From positions 1 through 51,422 of the forward strand of contig JABCYW010000029.1 in the NCBI GenBank assembly GCA_013289985.1: DNA of 51,422 nt, read 5' to 3'. The position numbers were made by a program, and so were the translations under genes. Origin of the DNA: Betaproteobacteria bacterium (lineage in GTDB: Bacteria > Pseudomonadota > Gammaproteobacteria > Burkholderiales > Burkholderiaceae_C). Position 1 is the stretch's first letter, and each line of letters opens with the position of its first letter. The notes beneath the pieces are model-generated. The model saw nothing but the letters and a program-made list of their open reading frames with translations, ran no database searches and was not told the origin of the DNA. Of the stretch, positions 25,729 to 34,478 are shown in pieces.

Positions 25729-26175
25729 ATGACCGGCCAGCTTTGGTATTTCAGCAGCCCGAATGCGCACGATGCGCTCGTCAAGCCGCAGGCGCTTCCC
25801 GCGAGCGAGCCACCGAGGGCACGGCGACACGAGTGGACGCTGAAGTTCGGGCGCCGAGAGGTATGCGTCGCGCGCCGCGAAGTGCTCGTGGACGGCGCGC
25901 TGCGGCCTTTGCAGCCACGCCCGTTCGACGTGCTCGTCTACCTGATCGAGAACCGCGAACGCGTCGTCTCCACCGACGAATTGCTCGACTCCATCTGGAA
26001 GGACGAGATAGTGCAACCGGGCTCGCTGGCTGCGGCCATCATGCGCGTGCGCAAGGCCTTGCTCGACAACGAACCGGGCACCGGGTCCATTATCCGTACC
26101 CACCAGCGCTTCGGCTATCGGTTCGTCGCGGCGTTGGACACCCCGGAACCAGGCGCCGGCTCCGCGGCGTCATAG
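25729..26175 (+). CDS. OmpR/CadC-type winged-helix DNA-binding protein without receiver
   Basis: This 148-residue protein consists of a 40-residue polar leader and a Trans_reg_C winged helix: LRPLQPRPFDVLVYLIENRE, then VVSTDELLDSIW, LAAAIMRVRKALLDN and IIRTHQRFGYRFVA. The last strand is the typical wing. It has no receiver domain and no membrane helix, so activity may depend on protein level or an unseen ligand. Start at ATG 25729 with AGGA upstream. The nested TGTAG/CTACA sites in its own promoter suggest autoregulation. A shared motif before the next two-component operon suggests it may control that too. Confidence 0.82.
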   Translation: MTGQLWYFSSPNAHDALVKPQALPASEPPRARRHEWTLKFGRREVCVARREVLVDGALRPLQPRPFDVLVYLIENRERVVSTDELLDSIWKDEIVQPGSLAAAIMRVRKALLDNEPGTGSIIRTHQRFGYRFVAALDTPEPGAGSAAS

Positions 26176-26612
26176 CGCCGGTCGGTCGCGATCGGCGCCG
26201 CAGCTCGCAATCGCTGCTCCCACTCACGGTCGATCTCCATGAAATCGGTGAAGCTGGCTTCCTGCACTTGAGGCCCGCTCGGGCGCTCCGGAGCGATGCC
26301 CAGGACGGACGCCATCCGCTCGCGCAGCGCCACGACGCCCGATTCGCACCGATCATCCGCCAATCGATCCAGCATCGTCGCGGCATCTTGAAGCACTTGC
26401 GGGGACATGCGGTCGACGCCCACCCAACCGTGCTTGTCCATTGCGCGCTCGACCGGGGCAAGCGACGGCCAGATAGCGCGCGTGGCGACGTGCCGATCGA
26501 GGAGCCGACGCAAGCCGTCGCGCGCCCCGCTCAGCCGGTCGGCATCGACCGTTGCAAGCGCAACTCGGCCGCCTGCAGGTATCGACCCCGAGGACGGAGG
26601 TCGATGGAGCAT
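26115..26612 (-). CDS. Hypothetical protein, 165 aa
   Basis: The frame from ATG 26612 (an in-frame GTG lies two codons earlier) encodes a soluble helical protein with AMDKHGWVGVDRMSPQVLQD and SFTDFMEIDREWEQRLRAAA. Its 3' end overlaps the end of the winged-helix gene on the opposite strand by about 60 bases. The sequence looks protein-like (balanced composition, predicted helices) but no family is recognised and the ribosome-binding site is weak. It could be a small effector-like or regulatory protein, or a spurious frame. Confidence 0.45.
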   Translation of the reverse strand: MLHRPPSSGSIPAGGRVALATVDADRLSGARDGLRRLLDRHVATRAIWPSLAPVERAMDKHGWVGVDRMSPQVLQDAATMLDRLADDRCESGVVALRERMASVLGIAPERPSGPQVQEASFTDFMEIDREWEQRLRAAAPIATDRRYDAAEPAPGSGVSNAATNR

Positions 26613-26747
26613 TTGCACCGGTGGCCCAGGTTAGTCGCCGTGCAACCTGAAGTCATGATGGGCGAACGATCGATCGATGACCACACGCCGCGCAGCTTGT
26701 CCTGTCCCTGCCGGCTGCGGGGTAAGCCATGAGCCACGACAATCGAA

Positions 26748-26765
26748 TGTAGATTAAGCTCTACA
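26748..26765. promoter_or_regulatory. TGTAGA-N6-TCTACA dyad upstream of the two-component operon
   Basis: A perfect 6-bp inverted repeat lies about 80 bases before the response-regulator ATG. It shares the TGTAG/CTACA half-sites of 25659-25719, which points to one regulator acting on both promoters. Confidence 0.5.
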
Positions 26766-26842
26766 CCCCTCCGCAAATCCTGTCAGCAAGGCCGTTGCCC
26801 AGTCCGGCTGCAGACGAACAGCCGCGCCACACGCCCACCGCC

Positions 26843-27508
26843 ATGAATCTGCCATCCCCAGCGTCCTCGCCGAACATCCGCGTACTGATCGCAGACGACC
26901 ACGCGCTCGTGCGCGAAGGCATCCGCAAAGTGCTTGGCTTCGCGCACGACATCGCACTTGCAGGCGAAGCGACCACGGCCGCCGACGTCCTGTCGCGCCT
27001 CCAGGTCGGCGACGTCGATCTGCTCCTCCTGGACCTGCTGATGCCCGGCAGCAAGGACGTCGACCTGATCGAACGCGTCGTCGCGGCGCATCCGAAGCTG
27101 CCGATCCTCGTGCTGACGATGCATGCGGATCCGCACATCGCCCGTCGGGCGCTCGAGGCCGGCGCGCTGGGCTACCTCACAAAGGACACTTCGCCTGAGC
27201 TCCTGATCGACGCCGTGCATCACGTCGCGGCGGGACGCGACTACGTCGACCCCTCGCTCAGCGGCGCGCTGATACGCTCATTGAATGCGCCACAGGAGTC
27301 GCCGGCCCAGGTATCGGAGCTGTCGGCGCGCGAGCGCCAAGTGCTGGTCGCGCTCGTCGAGGGCAAGTCGGTGATCGACATCGCTGCCGCCCTGGGTCTC
27401 GCAGCCAATACGGTGAGCACCTACAAGGCGCGGCTGATGGAGAAGCTAGGACAGGCATCGCTGAGCGACCTCGTTCGCTACGCCTTGCGCAATGGCCTCG
27501 TCGACTAG
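26843..27508 (+). CDS. NarL/FixJ-family response regulator
   Basis: This 221-residue protein starts at ATG 26843 (MNLPSPASSPNIRVLIADD); an upstream TTG at 26795 is less plausible. The receiver domain has acidic D18-D19, phosphoacceptor Asp64 in LLLLDLLMPG and the switch lysine in GYLTKD. The C-terminal LuxR-type HTH is LSARERQVLVALVEGKSVID with NTVSTYKARLMEKL. Its 3' end overlaps the start of the histidine kinase gene by 17 bases, so the two are coupled and almost certainly form a cognate pair. Output is probably transcription activation after phosphorylation. Confidence 0.94.
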   Translation: MNLPSPASSPNIRVLIADDHALVREGIRKVLGFAHDIALAGEATTAADVLSRLQVGDVDLLLLDLLMPGSKDVDLIERVVAAHPKLPILVLTMHADPHIARRALEAGALGYLTKDTSPELLIDAVHHVAAGRDYVDPSLSGALIRSLNAPQESPAQVSELSARERQVLVALVEGKSVIDIAAALGLAANTVSTYKARLMEKLGQASLSDLVRYALRNGLVD

Positions 27509-30500
27509 GCTCCTGCGGGCCGTGCTCGCCACCGCGTTGCTCCTCGCGACTGTCGTGCTCGGGGCGCAGGCTCAGTCCGCCGTCATCGACTCATACCAGG
27601 AGAACGTCGGCCTCACCAATATGACGGCGCGCTGCCTGACTCAGGCAACGGGCGGCACGCTCTGGATCTGCACCGACAGCGGTTTGTTCCGATTCGATGG
27701 CTTTCGGGCCCACCGCGAACCCATGCCCGCCGCAGCGGGAAAGGCGATCGAAAGCGCGCTCGCCGACCGCAGGGGTCGCCTCTGGGTAGAGACCAGCACC
27801 GGACTTTTCCTGCGGCGCGAGGTGGACGGCGCTCCGCTGTGGGCCGCCGTGCTGAGAACCGACGGCAAGGAGGTGTTCGTGGACCAGGGCCAGCGGCTCG
27901 CCCTCGACGACAGCGATGCCCTGCTCGCCATGGATTGGCGAAATCGACTCTGGTCCGTTACGGTACCCGCCTCCCCATCGCAAGCGCCGGTCGCTCAGCC
28001 CGTGGCCTTGCCCGCATTCGCGCCTTTCGAGGAAACCCGGGAGGCCCGCGGTGGACCGGTGCTCGCGATCGGCCATGCGCTGTGGTTCGGATGCGGTTCG
28101 GGCCTGTGCCTGTTCCGTGATGGCCACCTCAGTACCTGGGGCCCGCCGCAAGGACTGCCGTCCGCGTCCTGGTCCGCGCTACTGTTGGCACGGGACGGCA
28201 GCCTGTGGGCGCGCAGCAGCCGCGGCTTGGCGCGTCTCGCGCCCGGAGGTGATCGATTCGCGACGCTCGATGCACCTCCCGCACTCAGGTTCGCGGGCTC
28301 CATCGCGCTGGCGGAAGACCCGATGGGGGCCATCGTCACGGCCACCGATGACGGCCTGGCGCGCTGGGACGGCCGGCAATGGCGACAGTGGACGCAACGC
28401 GACGGGATGCCCGAAACGGTGGTACGCGCGCTGATCTTCGATGCAGAAGGCTACCTGTGGTTGGGGACGAACGCTCGCGGCGTGCATCGGTGGATCGGCT
28501 ATGGCGCGGTCGACCACTGGACCACGGCCTCCGGGTTGCCGCACCCGGCCGTGACTGCGTTCGCCCGCACAGGCGACGGCAGATTGTGGGCCGCCACGGC
28601 GAAGGGTGTCGCCTGGCTGGACGAATCGGCACACAGGTTCCGCGCCCTGAATTCGCCGCCGGCGACAGATGGCCTTGTCTCGTCGTTGGGCGTCGATGCC
28701 CTCGGCGCATTGTGGTGGGTGGACGCCGATCGACTGTTGATGTTGCGCCCCACCGAAACCAAGCCTCGGGTGATCTCGACCGATGCACGCCTGGGCCAGA
28801 TCGTCCAGGGAGTCGGCGATCTCTATCTCGCGACCCCCAGAGGCGCGCAACGATTGATCCCGTCGCCCCCGTACCTGCGCCCCGAACCCTCGCTGGCAGC
28901 CATGCAAGACGCCGTGCCCCTGGTGAGCGTGCTCGCGGACGGAACGCACGAGTGGTTCCAGACCGGCCGGTACCTTTGCCGCATGGAAGAGAACGCCTGC
29001 GTGGAGATGCGCGACGAGCGCGGCGCGCCAATGGAAACGCCCAACGATGCGGCCACCTTCTTCGGCCCTTCGGAGCTCTGGATCGGCGACGACCAAGGCA
29101 TCTCGGTCTACGCCATCCGCGATACCGTCGCCCACCTCGTTCGTCGCATCGACGGATCATCGTTCGGTGGAGCCACCATCGGCGCCCTGCATTCCGATTC
29201 GGTACATCGCATGTGGCTCTACACGGACAGGGGCGTCTTCGTCTTCGATCAGGGCCATTGGTCGCACATCGACCGCAGCAACGGCCTGGTGTGGAACGAC
29301 GTCGACACCGGTGCGTTCCTCGTCGATCCCGACAAGACCGCGTGGATCGGCACGAGCGCAGGCGCGACGCAGATCCTTCCGAACCCGACACGGACGACGG
29401 CGCCCGCGCTGCGGCTGGACGAACTGCAATTCGGCAAGCACACGGCCCACGCTGCGCCAAACGCGCCAATCGCCTGGGTCGACCGCTGGCTGCGCGTCAC
29501 GGTCGGGACGCCCGCCATCGGCCGCGGCCGCGGGGCCCGCATCGAGTACCGCCTGCACGACGACGCGCCATGGCAGACGATCGACGGCAACGTGATCCAG
29601 CTCGAGGCGCTCGAAGCGAATTCGTACGTGCTGCAAGTGCGCGCTGCCGCGCAGTTGCCGATCGACGAACCGGGACCGGCACTGCGGATCGGCTTCGAGA
29701 TCGCGCCGCCCTGGTGGGCGACGGTGCCGGCGAGGCTCGGCTACGTGGCCGTCCTGGTGGGGCTGTGGTTCCTCTCCGTCGTGGCGCTGCGTCGACGCGC
29801 GGTGGCGACCCGGCGGCGACTCGAACAGGCAATCGCGGAACGCACCCTCGAGCTCGAACGATCGCGCGAAGCCCTGCGCGAACTGGGCGAGTACAACGCG
29901 AGGTCCCTCGAATCGGAGCGCAAGCGCGTCGCGCGCGAGTTGCACGACGAAATGGGGCAGCAATTGGCAGCCCTGCGGATGGAAGTCTCGGTGATGCACA
30001 TGCGATCGACCGCCGACCAGCCACTGGGGAGCGGCATGCTCGACACGCTGCTCGAACGGGTCGACGGTCTGGTGGCCAGCGTGCGCACTCTTGTCTCGCA
30101 GCTTCGCCCGCCTGCGCTGGACGGCGGATTGCTTGCGGCCATCGAATGGCTGGCGTCCGAGTTCACACGCAGCACCGGTGTGCACTGCCGTCTGGAACTG
30201 GACCCCGCCGCGCGCAATTTGCCTGCGGATGCCCCCACGACAGTCTTTCGTATTGCGCAGGAGTCGTTCTCGAACGTGCGCCGGCATGCCGGCGCTCACC
30301 AGGTGTCCGTCACGTTACAGCCGCACGAAGGTCGCTGGACACTCGAGATCCGCGACGACGGCGTGGGTTTCGATGCTCAGGCTTCGCACGCAGGGTATGG
30401 CCTGCTCGGCATGGCAGAGCGCGCGCGCATGCTGGGAGGTGTTCTGTCGATCACGAGCGCGCCGGGCATGGGAACGACGATCCGGCTGGAGATCGAAGCG

Positions 30501-30518
30501 GCGCCCTCCTCGCGCTGA
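27492..30518 (+). CDS. Hybrid-input sensor histidine kinase with periplasmic beta-propeller (Reg_prop/Y_Y_Y)
   Basis: This 1008-residue kinase has a signal peptide (residues 1 to about 28) and a large periplasmic region built of two-component-propeller repeats such as GTLWICTDSGLFRFDG, GYLWLGTNARGVHRW and GRLWAATAKGVAWL. A Y_Y_Y-like domain follows (about 655-725). One membrane helix (about 735-770) leads to a cytoplasmic HisKA_3 domain with His818 in ELHDEMGQQLAALRMEV. The HATPase part contains NVRRHAG, IRDDGVGFD and GYGLLGMAERA. Such sensors often bind oligosaccharides or other polymer fragments. The gene overlaps its response regulator. A solute-binding protein follows within 200 bases, possibly part of the same response. 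Confidence 0.93.
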   Translation: MASSTRLLRAVLATALLLATVVLGAQAQSAVIDSYQENVGLTNMTARCLTQATGGTLWICTDSGLFRFDGFRAHREPMPAAAGKAIESALADRRGRLWVETSTGLFLRREVDGAPLWAAVLRTDGKEVFVDQGQRLALDDSDALLAMDWRNRLWSVTVPASPSQAPVAQPVALPAFAPFEETREARGGPVLAIGHALWFGCGSGLCLFRDGHLSTWGPPQGLPSASWSALLLARDGSLWARSSRGLARLAPGGDRFATLDAPPALRFAGSIALAEDPMGAIVTATDDGLARWDGRQWRQWTQRDGMPETVVRALIFDAEGYLWLGTNARGVHRWIGYGAVDHWTTASGLPHPAVTAFARTGDGRLWAATAKGVAWLDESAHRFRALNSPPATDGLVSSLGVDALGALWWVDADRLLMLRPTETKPRVISTDARLGQIVQGVGDLYLATPRGAQRLIPSPPYLRPEPSLAAMQDAVPLVSVLADGTHEWFQTGRYLCRMEENACVEMRDERGAPMETPNDAATFFGPSELWIGDDQGISVYAIRDTVAHLVRRIDGSSFGGATIGALHSDSVHRMWLYTDRGVFVFDQGHWSHIDRSNGLVWNDVDTGAFLVDPDKTAWIGTSAGATQILPNPTRTTAPALRLDELQFGKHTAHAAPNAPIAWVDRWLRVTVGTPAIGRGRGARIEYRLHDDAPWQTIDGNVIQLEALEANSYVLQVRAAAQLPIDEPGPALRIGFEIAPPWWATVPARLGYVAVLVGLWFLSVVALRRRAVATRRRLEQAIAERTLELERSREALRELGEYNARSLESERKRVARELHDEMGQQLAALRMEVSVMHMRSTADQPLGSGMLDTLLERVDGLVASVRTLVSQLRPPALDGGLLAAIEWLASEFTRSTGVHCRLELDPAARNLPADAPTTVFRIAQESFSNVRRHAGAHQVSVTLQPHEGRWTLEIRDDGVGFDAQASHAGYGLLGMAERARMLGGVLSITSAPGMGTTIRLEIEAAPSSR

Positions 30519-30693
30519 ACGATCGCGCTCGCCGGGCTCATCCGCGCCGACGACCGGCGAAACGTCGCATCCACGCTTTCGGGCGGTCGGTGCACGTCAT
30601 CGCTTCGTCATGACTCGCACGGCCCGGCGCCCTACCATCGCCGAACCGTTCAAAGCAGATGCGTCGCGTCGATCGACCGCGTGGCGCCATACG

Positions 30694-31617
30694 ATGACTA
30701 CGACATCCGATCCGGCCCGGCGCACCATGCGGACGGTGCGCGCTTGCCTCACGCTCTTCGTGCTTCTCGCCGCGGCCGCTCAGCCTGTGCACGCAGGTGC
30801 AGTGATCGATCGCATCAGGCAGAGCGGCCGGATCGTGCTCGCGCATCGAGAGGCGTCGGTCCCGTTCTCCTACGTCGACGCCAACGGCAAGCCGGTCGGC
30901 TATGCCATCGACCTCTGCCTGCGATTGGTCGACGCCCTGCGCAAAAAGCTCGAGATGAAGACGCTTGTTCCGGAGTTCGTCGCCGTCACCCCGGCCACGC
31001 GGATCGCCGCAGTGGTCGACGGCAAGGCGGACCTCGAATGCGGATCCACCACGAACAACGCGGAGCGCCGCCAGAAGGTGGCCTTCACCATCCCGCACTA
31101 CATCACGGGGACGCGCTACCTCGTGCGCTCGACGAGCCCGATCGTCGACCTTCCCATGTTCGAAGGCAAGAAGCTGGTCTCCACAAAGGGCGCCACCCCG
31201 CTGAAGGCCATCAGGGAGGCCAACAACGATCGCCTGTTGCACATCGACATCCTCGAGGTGCCGGACAACGCGAAGGCCCTCGAGATGGTGGAAAGCGGCG
31301 CGGCCGACGGTTTCGCGATGGACGACGTGCAGCTGTACGGCCTGATCTCCGGCAGCCCCGAGCCGGGAAAACTCAAGGTCGTGGGCAAGTTCCTGACGAT
31401 CGAGGCGCTCGCGATGATGCTGAGCAAGGACGACCCCGAGTTCAAGCATCTGATCGACGAGGAGATGCGGCGCCTCATCTACTCGCATGAAGCGCAGGCC
31501 ATCTACGAACGCTGGTTCAACGAGCCCATTCCGCCGAAGGGCCGCGTGCTCGGTGTTCCGATGAACTATCTGCTGAAGGACACCTGGCGCTACCCCACCG
31601 ACTGGGTGCCCAATTGA
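30694..31617 (+). CDS. Periplasmic solute-binding protein, family 3 (amino-acid type)
   Basis: This is a 307-residue protein if begun at ATG 30694; ATG 30727 (MRTVRACLTLFVLLAAAA) would give 297 with a tidier signal peptide. The mature part starts near AGAVIDRIRQSGRIVLAHRE and contains PFSYVDANGKPVGYAIDLC and the family 3 strand GKADLECGSTTNNAERRQKV. It ends YPTDWVPN. Binding of a polar amino acid or dicarboxylate is likely. No permease or ATPase gene is nearby, so it may feed a remote transporter or act as a sensor input for the adjacent kinase. A paralogue lies at 44797-45708. Confidence 0.88.
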   Translation: MTTTSDPARRTMRTVRACLTLFVLLAAAAQPVHAGAVIDRIRQSGRIVLAHREASVPFSYVDANGKPVGYAIDLCLRLVDALRKKLEMKTLVPEFVAVTPATRIAAVVDGKADLECGSTTNNAERRQKVAFTIPHYITGTRYLVRSTSPIVDLPMFEGKKLVSTKGATPLKAIREANNDRLLHIDILEVPDNAKALEMVESGAADGFAMDDVQLYGLISGSPEPGKLKVVGKFLTIEALAMMLSKDDPEFKHLIDEEMRRLIYSHEAQAIYERWFNEPIPPKGRVLGVPMNYLLKDTWRYPTDWVPN

Positions 31618-31862
31618 AGACTGAAAACGACAGCGTGACGTCCAGGTCCGCCACCGCATTCGACGCTGGGCTACCGATCAGCACCATGCTCGTCGACGAT
31701 CTGTTCGACAGCGAGTACGGCATTTTCCCGGAGCCGAAGACTCCCATCGGCGTCGAAACCCGTTCGCGCGCCCCTTCCCGCATTCGGGCCTTGTGCGGGC
31801 TGGCCGCCGCGAGCGCATGGATGATCCTGGCCGCCGTCATCGACGTCCTCCAACGCGCTTGA
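31614..31862 (+). CDS. Small single-pass membrane protein, 82 aa (tentative)
   Basis: A TTG at 31614 overlaps the TGA stop of the solute-binding protein gene (TTGA) and opens an 82-codon frame. The N-terminal 55 residues are polar; one helix (ALCGLAAASAWMILAAVIDV) ends the protein. An ATG at 31686 (MLVDDLFDSEYG) is an alternative start. Translational coupling to the solute-binding gene would be consistent with an accessory membrane component. No homologue is recognised. Confidence 0.4.
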   Translation: MKTENDSVTSRSATAFDAGLPISTMLVDDLFDSEYGIFPEPKTPIGVETRSRAPSRIRALCGLAAASAWMILAAVIDVLQRA

Positions 31863-32307
31863 TCCGAGCGATGCCGTGGCAGACTGGTGGCGTCGTCATC
31901 AGCATCGTCTGCGTTCCATCCAGAAAGCAGCGCCTGCTAGATTTCGAGTCGAGTCGAGTCGGAAGTCGGCGGCCATTTGCTGCCGGTCTGATCTGTGGAG
32001 TGCATCTTCGAACACACGTCCGTGGGGAGCGATCCTTTCCTGTTCTCGACGGATGCTCGCGGGCCTTCAGGTCGTCGCGGGCAATCCTAGGTTGATCGAC
32101 ACGTCGTTGCCGGCGGCCGCGACAAGCAGCGAGCTCCGGGCCATCATGTCGCGCGCTCGCCATCGGTGACTTCAACAGAAGCTGCTGGCTCTGGGCCACA
32201 ACATCAAGCTCAGAGCGCCACCCGCTCGTTCGCGGACGGCAGCGCCGGTGGCAGGCGAACGTAGAAGTCAGGTCGCCCTCAACTTCGGAAGTTCGGTTCT
32301 GGGGCAT
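31863..32307. other. Intergenic region, no gene recognised
   Basis: No supported gene. A short run of CGAGT/GAGTC repeats occurs near 31945-31960. The region separates the signalling block from the convergent S41 peptidase gene. Confidence 0.4.
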
Positions 32308-33774
32308 TCAGTTGCGGTTGTGAATCACGACAATACGTGTCCATTCACCAGTGGCTTTTGTTGCTATCCAAGCTTGGAGGGCGGCTGTGTCGCCAAGATC
32401 CCCGTCGTACGGAATGTCCGGCTCAAACGGCCCTACGCGTGAGGGATAGGACAGTTCGACCTTCGCTTGCACCCCGATGGTCCCGAGGCCTGACGGAAGC
32501 GAGACGCGCCGATTCTCCTCATAGTTGGTATTTCCGTTGGTTGCCGAGCCAACTTGCACCGCGCCTAGCTCGCGAAATCTCTCGACGACGAGCAGGCACG
32601 AGCTGAAGCAAACGCTGTCGGTCACAAGATAGACCCGTGGCGCGACATGTTGCTGAGGCTTCTTGTGGGAGCAAATGGTGATTGGGCCGGAAAAGGCTGC
32701 CCCGTCGGCCCTGGCTTTTCGCATAGCCGCGATGTCTTGATCAAGGTCGCTCCGTGCCTCAGGGGATAGGCGGTCGCCCAGCAACCTGGGATAGGACTCG
32801 AGGTGGGCCTGGTTTTCAGGAGAGACCCGCCACGGGGATCGGCAATTGTCAGGAGGAGGCACTGCTGAGTCGCCGTAGAGCACTGCGGCGAGTTGGTCGC
32901 CAAGATCCGAGGAGCCGCCGCCATTTCCTCGAACATCGAAGACGACAAATGGTGCGGAGCGCAGTTCGGCGTGCACCGCGCGAGCCGCCTCGATCACCTC
33001 AGGCGCTTTGGCGGTGAATTCTTGTATCGAAATCCACCACCCTGACCCAAACCGCTTGACGCCGTAGCCCGCAGCGCCAGTGCCTCTGGCTGCGTTGATT
33101 CGCGAGATGATTCCGTCGCGCCAAACTGAATCCCAATCCAAGTCGATGTTGCGGGTCCCAGTCGAGGTCGAGAACTCGCACTGCTTCAGCGCCTTTAAAA
33201 ATGGATTGCTCTCGTCAATGAGTAGCCAGGGTGCAGCAATCGTCCGCTGCGCTGGAATGGACCAATCCGCTCGAAAGCCGCCAAGCCGTTCGCGCGCCAC
33301 GTCATCGGCCGACCTTCCGTCGCAGGATACGAGCGTTGCGCCCTTCAATGGCAGCCTGCCCTTCCAGGGATCTTCGTCGGCCACGATCCAACGACCGTTG
33401 CGTAGCGTCATGATCAGACCAACCCAATTCAGGCGCGCAACGTTGAGTGCCGATTTAAAGCTCAAATGCTTGTCGTCGAGCGTGTTGGAGAAGCCCGACA
33501 TGACCGCTAAATAGCCTTCAGCAGTGTTCACCTCCGGCGCCCGGGCCTTAGCCAAAACATAGGCTGCTTGGAGCATCTTCTGAAAGTGCGCGTCCTGCAT
33601 TTCTGGCGCGGCACCAGGATGGTTCTCTAGAAGCGTCCTGTTCGCGAACTCGACATCGTCGATTGCAGCCTGGCGAAAGAAGCTTGAGGCCGATGAGTGC
33701 TCTGAAGCATGGGCCGAGGCAAGCACGGTCACAAACAAGATGACTGCAAGAGGCAGTCGCAAGATGATCTTCAT
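32308..33774 (-). CDS. Secreted S41-family (C-terminal processing type) peptidase
   Basis: This 488-residue protein has a cleavable signal peptide (MKIILRLPLAVILFVTVLAS, cut near AHA). The catalytic domain shows APFVVFDVRGNGGGSSDLGD, the typical oxyanion/strand motif, and TDSVCFSSCLL, where the first or second serine after the D-S motif would be the nucleophile. No PDZ domain is obvious. The base composition is visibly lower in GC than in neighbouring genes, suggesting recent acquisition. It is probably periplasmic or secreted. A deleted ISKra4-type element lies 33 bases upstream, consistent with mobile DNA activity around it. Confidence 0.85.
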   Translation of the reverse strand: MKIILRLPLAVILFVTVLASAHASEHSSASSFFRQAAIDDVEFANRTLLENHPGAAPEMQDAHFQKMLQAAYVLAKARAPEVNTAEGYLAVMSGFSNTLDDKHLSFKSALNVARLNWVGLIMTLRNGRWIVADEDPWKGRLPLKGATLVSCDGRSADDVARERLGGFRADWSIPAQRTIAAPWLLIDESNPFLKALKQCEFSTSTGTRNIDLDWDSVWRDGIISRINAARGTGAAGYGVKRFGSGWWISIQEFTAKAPEVIEAARAVHAELRSAPFVVFDVRGNGGGSSDLGDQLAAVLYGDSAVPPPDNCRSPWRVSPENQAHLESYPRLLGDRLSPEARSDLDQDIAAMRKARADGAAFSGPITICSHKKPQQHVAPRVYLVTDSVCFSSCLLVVERFRELGAVQVGSATNGNTNYEENRRVSLPSGLGTIGVQAKVELSYPSRVGPFEPDIPYDGDLGDTAALQAWIATKATGEWTRIVVIHNRN

Positions 33775-33806
33775 TTCAAATTTCTGGTGTCGATGAACGA
33801 ATATTC

Positions 33807-34447
33807 TGGGAGTGGCTACAAGTTGGGGGAGCCCCGCGACCTACACGCGCTGGACCTCCGGGGATCGGAGGTGTGGGAACTGGGCATCTTCGAGCTGCTG
33901 GCCGCAGTTCAGCGTATCTCGCCGAACGGTACTGTGGCACGGTCGCCGCAGGCCTGTGATCTCTGAAACGATGCCCGCAGCAACGCGGTACGGATGCGAG
34001 GCGCCATGCTTGGCGCAGAGGTACGACAGCTCCGGCGTGCGCCGACCGGGAATCAATCGCTGGATTGGGCATTCCGTGAATACCAGTCGTTCCATTGGCA
34101 TGTCGTCGTCGAGAGGCTCCGGCGTACATAAGCACGAAACAACACGGGGCACTCGGACTCGTACTTCACCCAGGGTCGTGGCCACGACACGCTCTCGCCA
34201 ATCCTTGATCCGTCGGTAGGCACCGCAGCGTCGGCAATGGCGCCTGGCGTCATCGTAGACATGGATCTGACTCTGGCTCGCGCAATCGACTGGTCGCGTG
34301 AACGTCGCCAGGGGCTCGTCGTCCACATCGCCCTCGCATTGCAAGGATACCGTCCACTGCATCTGTCGCATCGCAGCCTCCGCAGGTCATGCCTCAGGCG
34401 GAAGGCTACACGAACGCCGGGACTCCCCCAACTTGTATCCACTCCCA
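33807..34447 (-). mobile_element. ISKra4-family element, internally deleted, both inverted repeats present
   Basis: Terminal inverted repeats of 27 bp (33807-33833 and 34421-34447, two mismatches, core TACAAGTTGGGGGAG) bound a 641-bp segment. Inside, the minus strand encodes from ATG 34371 about 170 residues matching the N-terminal part of ISKra4 transposases: SQIHVYDDARRHCRRCGAYR, VRVRVPRVVSCLC and TPELSYLCAKHGASH. After QLEDAQF the frame runs into terminal sequence, so the catalytic C-terminal half is deleted. Such a derivative could still be moved in trans by a complete copy. No clear target duplication is seen. Confidence 0.75.
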
Positions 34448-34478
34448 CCGGCGAGCGCCGTCGGTCGAGGAACCGCGA

